This document shows, piece after piece, positions 57,535 through 64,000 of a stretch of 64,000 nucleotides of DNA. The position numbers and the translations under genes are program-made. Below the pieces are notes generated by a model. It saw nothing but the letters and a program-made list of their open reading frames with translations, did no database searches and was not told the DNA's origin. The stretch is taken from positions 61,763,850-61,827,849 of the forward strand of contig CM075770.1 of NCBI GenBank assembly GCA_037974665.1, given 5' to 3'. This DNA is from Ehretia macrophylla (Eukaryota > Streptophyta > Magnoliopsida > Boraginales > Ehretiaceae). Each line of letters begins with the position of its first letter. Within the stretch, counting starts at the first letter, position 1.

Positions 57535-60500
57535 TGTGACACCCCGACCTGTGCATATAATTATTTTATTAATATGCATATATTTATATGTCTACTTTAA
57601 TTATTTATATATATTTGTTTGCATAAAATATCATATTTTTGGATTACGTGCATCTATTTCGTTTAACGTGCATTTATGTGCATTCATGTACATTTAAGAG
57701 TTTTAGTAACGTAGACATTATTTAAGTGTTATCAATTTGCAAATAGAAACTAGATTTGTTAGATTTCAACTAAATGTCAAACTAGTAAATATCAAATTAG
57801 TTAAAGGGGCAAGATCGACTTTTGAGTCTTTATAAAAAATCCTACCTAATTTTGACCTTAATTAAAACAAATAAACTACACAAAACACACACACACAACA
57901 CATTTCAGCACACACACACACAATTCAGCACACACATACGCAGGGAGAGAAGGAAAAGAAGAAAACAAGGAAGAAAAAGAAGAAAACAGCTTTGTAAGAT
58001 CAATTTTCATGCCATTCTTCATGTCTAGGTGAGGGAATTCATATTATTTGCATTATATTCAGCTATATGTATGCATGCTATGTTTTATGTAAGTGTTCAA
58101 AGATGTTGGAAATGTATGTTTAGCTAAAGTATTAGTATGCTAAAGGTTGTAGGAACTCATTAGTGCTCATAGAATGAACTCTTGCATGCTATCTTTAGTT
58201 GTAGAGTTGCTTTGTTAACTAAGTGTAATTGTGTAGTTTAGGTGTTTGATAAATGTCCTAAATGAAGTGTAGGAATGTTATATAGGCTAAAGTAATGGTT
58301 ATTGTTGGCTCAAATGCAAGAAATAACAAGAAGATGATAAGCAAGCAAATTTCGGATTTGGACAATGCACTGCCCCTGACTTCCAAAGTAGTTTTGGTAT
58401 AGCAAACGTGCTTAGAATTGAATGAAATCTATATGGAAGCTAAATTACATAGTTAAGAACAAATGTTAATTTCTAGAGGTAAGGCAAATTCTAACGTTTT
58501 GACCCCGCGATTTAGCTATTTCCGAAATGTGTCTGAAAATCGCTGGTGCAGGGGGCATTTCGCGCAGTTGCACGGAAAAGGTCATAACTTGTGGAATTTA
58601 GATCGGAATTGAGTTCCGCTTGAGGCTAAAGTCATCTATACTCAAAGATATATGTTTATAAATAAAAATCAGTCAGTTTGGATGACTATAGCATAGGTAA
58701 CTAAATAAATAAATTTAAGCATCTGCAAGAAATTGAAAGATGTTTTAGCTAGTTGATGAGAATTTATGTTATGTTAGCAATGTGGTATTTTGGTGTTGAT
58801 TGTTAGTTAAATGAGAATTCTAGTATTGTGGTTGTTGTTGTGTTAGGAGTGGGAGATAATAGACATTGCATGTTCAATGTTTGAAAGAATGCTTGTAAGA
58901 AGATTGTAGGAGCTCAAGAAGAAATTAGCTAGCATGTATGTTCATAAATATACAAGATTTGGAGTTTTAGTTAGCTCTCACTATATATATTGGAATTTCG
59001 AGTAAATGAACTAACTACACCATGTGTACGTGTATGTGTGTTAAATTGAGGCTTCAATTAGGTGCTTTAGACATTAGTGGAACTAGTCATAGGCTCACGT
59101 GGGATTGAATTCCTCGAAAATGTGCTAAAATGCAAATTTAGTAATCTTTAAAAAGAGGACTTTTTCCGTTGTGCAATCCGGGCAAGTTTGGGCTATGGTT
59201 TGGATATCCTTGGGATAAGGAAGCACTTTTGGTGCTTTCGTTACACGAAATTGGGGCTCGGTTTGTATAGTTATAGTTAAAACTCGCTCGGGGCCTTCCC
59301 GATTTTTTGCTTCTAAAATGGGTTTTTATGATCTTAATAGGTGTCTCTTGGATTGGTTGGGAATGTAGTATGGTTAGGTTGAGGGTTGGTACCGTTGAAA
59401 TGCACTTAAGAGAAGAAAAGCTTGGTTAAAAAAGGGAAAAAATGTAGTAATTGGCTTCTTTGGCGTACCTAGAGCTTACTATTGTGTTGTCACATACTAT
59501 TGTGTTTATCTAAAGCTAATTGAGCTATTTGAATTGGATTTTGGGTGAAGTTGTGTTGGTTGCCTCTTTTTGGGATTATATAGTTATCTCGTGCATATGT
59601 TGGTTATAATGTGTTTATGTGAGGGCAGCCAGTTGAATTGCCATACTCCTTTTCTTCTTCTTTTAATTATATTGGTAATATAGGAAATGTGTTAGTTTGA
59701 AAAAAGTTAGTATTGACTTGTGAAATGTTTTCTTTAACTTGAGTTGTTGTGGGCGTTGAGATAGGATTATCTTATTTTTGAGTTGTTATCAAGTCAGTGT
59801 TGAAATTGTTGATAGATAAGTTTATCTACTTCTTGTCCAACTTGTGAAATATTGAACTATAAATTTTGTTAGAGCTTGTTATGCTAGTCTAGTGTATGAA
59901 TTTTCTTAACTTGTATTTAGCTAATGAATCTAATAAATTATGATAGTTTAATGGAGTTATTAACTAGCTAAAGGAAGAATGCTGCTAAGCTTCATTTAGG
60001 TACAAGTTATGGCCTTTGGAAGAGAATAATGCATGTGTATTTCATAATCATGCAGTAGTAAGCTATAGTTAAACTTAACTTGCACTTAAATTCTAGTATA
60101 CTAGTTGAATATATCTTTTCTTGAGTAGCTAATAAGTTAGATTTAAGGTAGTATTCGATATCAAGGAGTTACCGGTGTCCATAGAAGAAGGTTATGTAGG
60201 AATTATGTAAAGGAGTATTTTAACATTTTTACTTGCTATACATAATGACCCTAATCCTCTAATCATTGTTGTGTAGTAAAGTGTAGTAAGGCTTTTAATT
60301 TATATTATTGATGGGTTTAGCGAATGCTTTCACATTGTGTTGTTAATAGGTTAAAAGATAAAAGTATTAATTGAGCCTAACCTCCATTTTGGCTATTAAC
60401 TTCCAAATGAAATAACTCTAGCTTGAAGTTCAAGTTAATAATTTTAGAAGCATTAGTTAATTAGTTAACATATCTTCTTGTTCTCTTTCCCTTTAATGCA

Positions 60501-60698
60501 ATATAATGTATTTCTGTGTTATAATAGTTCTTTATGTGTTGGTTAAAAGTCATAGTTAAGGTTAACTTGCTATTGGCCTAATACTTTTAAATGTAATACT
60601 TATATGAACAACTAAGGTTTACACATTTGAACTAATTCAAGGAAGCTGGAGTGAATCTAATTATACTCTTGCATAATTAACCTAATCCAAGGTGAGGG
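57535..60698 (+). mobile_element. LTR F2, 5' part, interrupted by element G
   Basis: It is near-identical to F1 from TGTGACACCCCGACC onward, 5,123 bp downstream of it, with a deletion of roughly 130 bp near 58760 (GTTGATGAGAATTTATG in place of the longer F1 text). It breaks at CCAAGGTGAGGG, where element G is inserted. The corresponding F1 sequence continues AGTTTTCATCC, so the rest of F2 should lie beyond the window. Confidence 0.88.
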
Positions 60699-63186
60699 TG
60701 TGACGCCCGAGAAATTCTTTATAAATTCCTTATAGCTATTGCATACCTACTTGCGCATTCTTACGTGCATCAACTTTCTTGCTTAATTGCTTTTATTAGA
60801 GGTCACTATTCATAAAATTTTCGACTGCCTCGAAAGTTAGATTTCATATTTTTCCTAGGTCATATGACATTTAGAAGGAATTGAGACCTAGTTATTTTGG
60901 ACTTTCGAGCTTGGGAGCATGCGTTTAGAAAATAGTTTTCATGTCATTTGAATAGTGTTACGCAAGAATAGTGTTAATTGCAACTAGACACACTTAAAAT
61001 TGCATTTTGGCCCTAGTTTGATCAAGTTTTTGGGACTATTTGACTTTAATTAATAGACATACATATACATATAATATCTAAACTCATAAAATAAAACAAC
61101 ACACAAATAATTGATCATCAAACAAAAGCAAAAATTACCCTTATATCCCCCCCTTGGCCGTCCACCTCTAGGAGAAGAAAGGAGGATTTTTCATCTTCAA
61201 AACTTGATCTTGGATGCTCCCTAAAGCTTCTACAAGTGATATCAACCTAGCTCAAGCTTGTTCTTGCTTCTACTAAGCTTGTTTATATGAGGGAGTTACA
61301 TATTTCTTGTTTTAAAGTTGGTGCATATATATATGAAATTTCCTATCATGTTGAATTTAACTATATTACTTGTTATAAATGCTTGTTATATGGTCTTTGA
61401 AGCCTATAGAACTCTTTTGTATAGCTTGATAACATATGCTATGGTTGATTGTAGAGATTGAACAAAGAAGATGATGAATAGTGCTTGTTGTTAGGGTTTT
61501 GAATGAATTTGGTAATTAGCTTGAATTGAGACTCCAAATAGATGCTCTAGGCCCTAGTGAATCTTATTGAAAAGCCACGTGAAGTTGAATAAACCAAAAC
61601 CGAGCTAAATTGCGTAATTAGTCGACTTTAAAAATGGAACTTTTCTCGTTGAGCAATCCGGGAAAGTTTGGGCTATGATTTGGGTATCCTTGGGGTAAGG
61701 AAGCACTTTTGGTGCTTTCGTTACGCGAAAATGGGGTTCGGTTTGTATAGTTGTAGTTCAAACCCGCTCGGGGCCTTCTCAAACTTTTGCTTCAAAGATG
61801 GGTTTTTATGATTTTAATAGACGACTTTGGGCTTAATTAAAAATATAGTATGATTAGGATGTGGTTTGGAAACCTTGAAATGTGCACAGGAGAAAGAAAT
61901 CTTGGTTAAAGAAAGGGAAAAAGTAGTTTTTAGCCATTCTTGTTGCATTGAGAACTTGTTGTTGAGTTGACTTGTATTGTATTGACTATCCAAAGTATAA
62001 TGAAGTTAATTGAGTTGATTGTGAGGAAAGATTTTGTTGATTGCTACTTTTAATTCTCTAAAGCCAATTTGTGCTATTGTGAACTTTTATTGCGCTATAT
62101 ATGTGAAGGCGGCCCACTTTGTCGACCCTTTTATGTGTTATTTGATATCTTGAATGATTTTGACTTGTCTTGGGGTTGCGCAACCTATTCGAACATGGTA
62201 ACGACAAGAAACACGGGCAGCGTCGGGTTTGCCGTGCTCCCTCGACTACCATGATGCCTATTCCTTTCTCGCTGAGGCATACTCCACTACCCCAGAGGCG
62301 TGGTTCACCTACTGGGCATGGACCTACCTCAGGAGAAAGGGTCGTAGGATCGGGATACATCCGGAGTATCCTAACTTGTTGGTGTTTAGGGTTTGCCGGC
62401 ATTTGCGTGAAACTCGTGGCTCGTGGCTCGTGGCTCGTGGTTCGTGATTGAAACCTTGAAGTGGAACCATATCCTTTTTAATGTGGTTAATTACTTGGCT
62501 TTCTATCTTGTTGGTTTATGTTGTATATATATGATTTCTTGTGTTTGTATATCATATTGCACGCCCGGTATGTTGCATCACCTCCCTCGCTAGGCAACAT
62601 TGTTGCTCACTCCTCATTTAATATGTTTCAGGAGAAGCTGAGGTAAATCCCCAGCTGATAGAAATAGAGGAAGAAGAAGAAGTTCACGTAGATCAGAATC
62701 CGTGACTTTGTGTGCTAAGGTGGATCTTATGTGTAGTTTGCGTGGAGTTCATGTTAAATGTTGTATTTTGAGACCTTGGGTCTTGTATATATGTTGGTAG
62801 TTGAAGTCTTGTATGTTAGAGAATGATGTTGGATTGTAATAATGGATTTTAGATTTCATCTTCTATTGCATGCTTGGAGTATTTATTATCCTACAAATAG
62901 AACTTAAAATTATAATTGTATCTAACTACTTTTGGTTAAAGCCAACTTGCCTCGCATGCTTGTGTGCTTAAGTAGATTGATGTTGCCCCAAGGCTCGGAT
63001 GGCCTTGTGAATTTGACTTGGCTTTGGAAACGTTAGAAGATAGATTGTATAAATTGTTGTTTGTGGTTCCAATGTTATATGTGACTATTCGCAGGTAACG
63101 GTTTAGTCCTTGGTATAGAGGAGACTCTATTCGAGTGATGGGTCCGGGCTTGACCTTTAGTGTGGGGTTGAGTTCGGGGCGTTACA
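60699..63186 (+). mobile_element. Element G 5' LTR (2,488 bp)
   Basis: It starts TGTGACGCCCGAG and ends TTCGGGGCGTTACA. It is collinear with A's 5' LTR (2,474 bp), keeps the full GC-rich module (62103-62390) and the segment deleted in A's 3' LTR, and carries the CAAGGC hairpin at 62989-63007. A short extra repeat of GTGGCTC occurs near 62413-62440. Confidence 0.93.
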
Positions 63187-63193
63187 CTTTAGG

Positions 63194-63205
63194 TGGTATC
63201 AGAGC
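63194..63205 (+). promoter_or_regulatory. Element G primer-binding site
   Basis: TGGTATCAGAGC, 7 bp after the LTR, with the same spacing as in A. Confidence 0.93.
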
Positions 63206-63500
63206 TACTTGAATGCATAAAGTCGGGTTAACTTCCTTGGCATGTGGGTAGTGGTCTATATGTGAAAGTGAATTATGTGAATATGTGATTGTTTAATTGT
63301 TTAAGTACTTGGATAAAAGACATGCTAGCATGAAAAGGAATGATAAAGCATGATATGATAAGAATATGAAAAGTTTAGTGTTTAATGTTGTTAAGTGTTT
63401 TATATGTTTCTTTTGTGAGTAAAATGTTTGAAAACAATGTGTACATTATCTTTGCATAGTCTATTTGCTTATTATAATATTATGTTCTTCTAGCATTGAA

Positions 63501-64000
63501 ATGAGGAGACAGGGTAGAACAAGGAGAGAGCCAGAGGAAGGTCCCAGACAGGATGTACCGGGTCAAGGTGCAGGGGCAGCCAGGGATGAACTGTAGGGTC
63601 AGGAACCGAGTAATGCTCAGATTTTGGCCACAATGGCCATCGCAATGAATACCATAGCTCAGTTTGTGGTTCAACAGGGTACAACAGGTGTCGGCAGGGG
63701 TAATCAGGCTGCCAGAGCAGAGGGCATTGGTGTTGCAGGGGGTAACTTGTATGATAAGTTCCTGCATCACAGGGCATATAGTTTTTATGGTGAGCCTGAT
63801 GACATGAAAGCAGAGATGTGGTTGAGCAAATTTGAGAAAGTCGCTGCGATACTTGAGTGCAACGATGAAAGAAAGATTACTTATTCTGCTTTCTTAATGG
63901 AGGGTGACGCTGAGGAGTGGTGGCACACTATTAGAGAGAAATGGGATGTTGAGACGGTCCAGCATGTATGGGCTGACTTTGTTCGTGAGTTTCGGGATAG
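63501..64000 (+). pseudogene. gag: Element G gag, 5' part, one nonsense codon
   Basis: The start ATGAGGAGACAGGG at 63501 aligns with A's gag. Codon 32 is TAG (63594-63596), where A has CAG. After it the frame is open to the window end and shows the capsid signatures (MWLSKFEKVAAILECNDERK, EEWWHTIREKWD, EFVREFRD-type end). It is cut by the window edge. With a single transition as the only visible lesion it is the best-preserved gag here, but it would not make full-length protein without readthrough. Confidence 0.9.

Larger units (their letters stand above)
60699..64000 (+). mobile_element. Element G: Ty3/gypsy of the A family, truncated by window end
   Basis: The 5' LTR (60699-63186), PBS and first 500 bp of gag are visible. 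GAGGG at 60694-60698 is the candidate left target duplication. Only these parts of the element can be seen. Confidence 0.93.

Overview
This is plant nuclear DNA, almost certainly from a eudicot. It is AT-rich repetitive heterochromatin, and no host gene, tRNA or rRNA gene was recognised. Everything identifiable is either a satellite-like tandem array or a Ty3/gypsy-type LTR retrotransposon primed by initiator methionine tRNA (primer-binding site TGGTATCAGAGC). The coding copies carry Gag, protease, reverse transcriptase, RNase H, integrase, a GPF motif and a chromodomain-like tail, in the style of Tekay/Del chromoviruses.

Layout. 1-405: a miniature element (TRIM, 263-bp LTRs) fused to a large LTR (406-6121). 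6122-17248: a ~292-bp-period array split by a 4.97-kb solo LTR (10404-15373). 17249-39695: one nested block, flanked by ATTGG on both sides of a single satellite monomer. Its base is a minus-strand element B (3' LTR and most of pol) joined at its far end to a plus-strand TRIM array. Full-length element A (17317-26806, duplication CAAAC) sits in B's LTR, and gene-less element C (31470-38314, duplication ACCTG) sits in B's RT. 39696-41230: satellite. 41231-46058: gene-less minus-strand element E (duplication TAGGA). 46059-46874: satellite. 46875-60698: three successive large LTRs (H, F1, F2) separated by two-monomer satellite spacers, a tandem duplication of about 5.12 kb. 60699-64000: element G, of the same family as A, inserted in F2 and cut by the window end in gag.

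How the parts relate. A, B and G are the coding (now decayed) family. C and E keep only LTRs, primer-binding site, polypurine tract and a short hairpin before that tract, so they look like non-autonomous partners moved in trans. The TRIM shares the primer-binding site and a very similar LTR 3' terminus with them. All large LTR families, although diverged, share a GC-rich module, a CAAGGC/GCCTTG hairpin, splice-site-like signals and similar LTR tips, which suggests selection on RNA or on integrase recognition. The most unusual observations are the B/TRIM composite with matching target duplication but mismatched ends, the conserved hairpin before the polypurine tract, the dyad-symmetric satellite monomers, and the mosaic tandem LTR array.

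Limits: everything was read by eye. Percent identities are impressions, family names rest on motif recognition, and domain borders are approximate.
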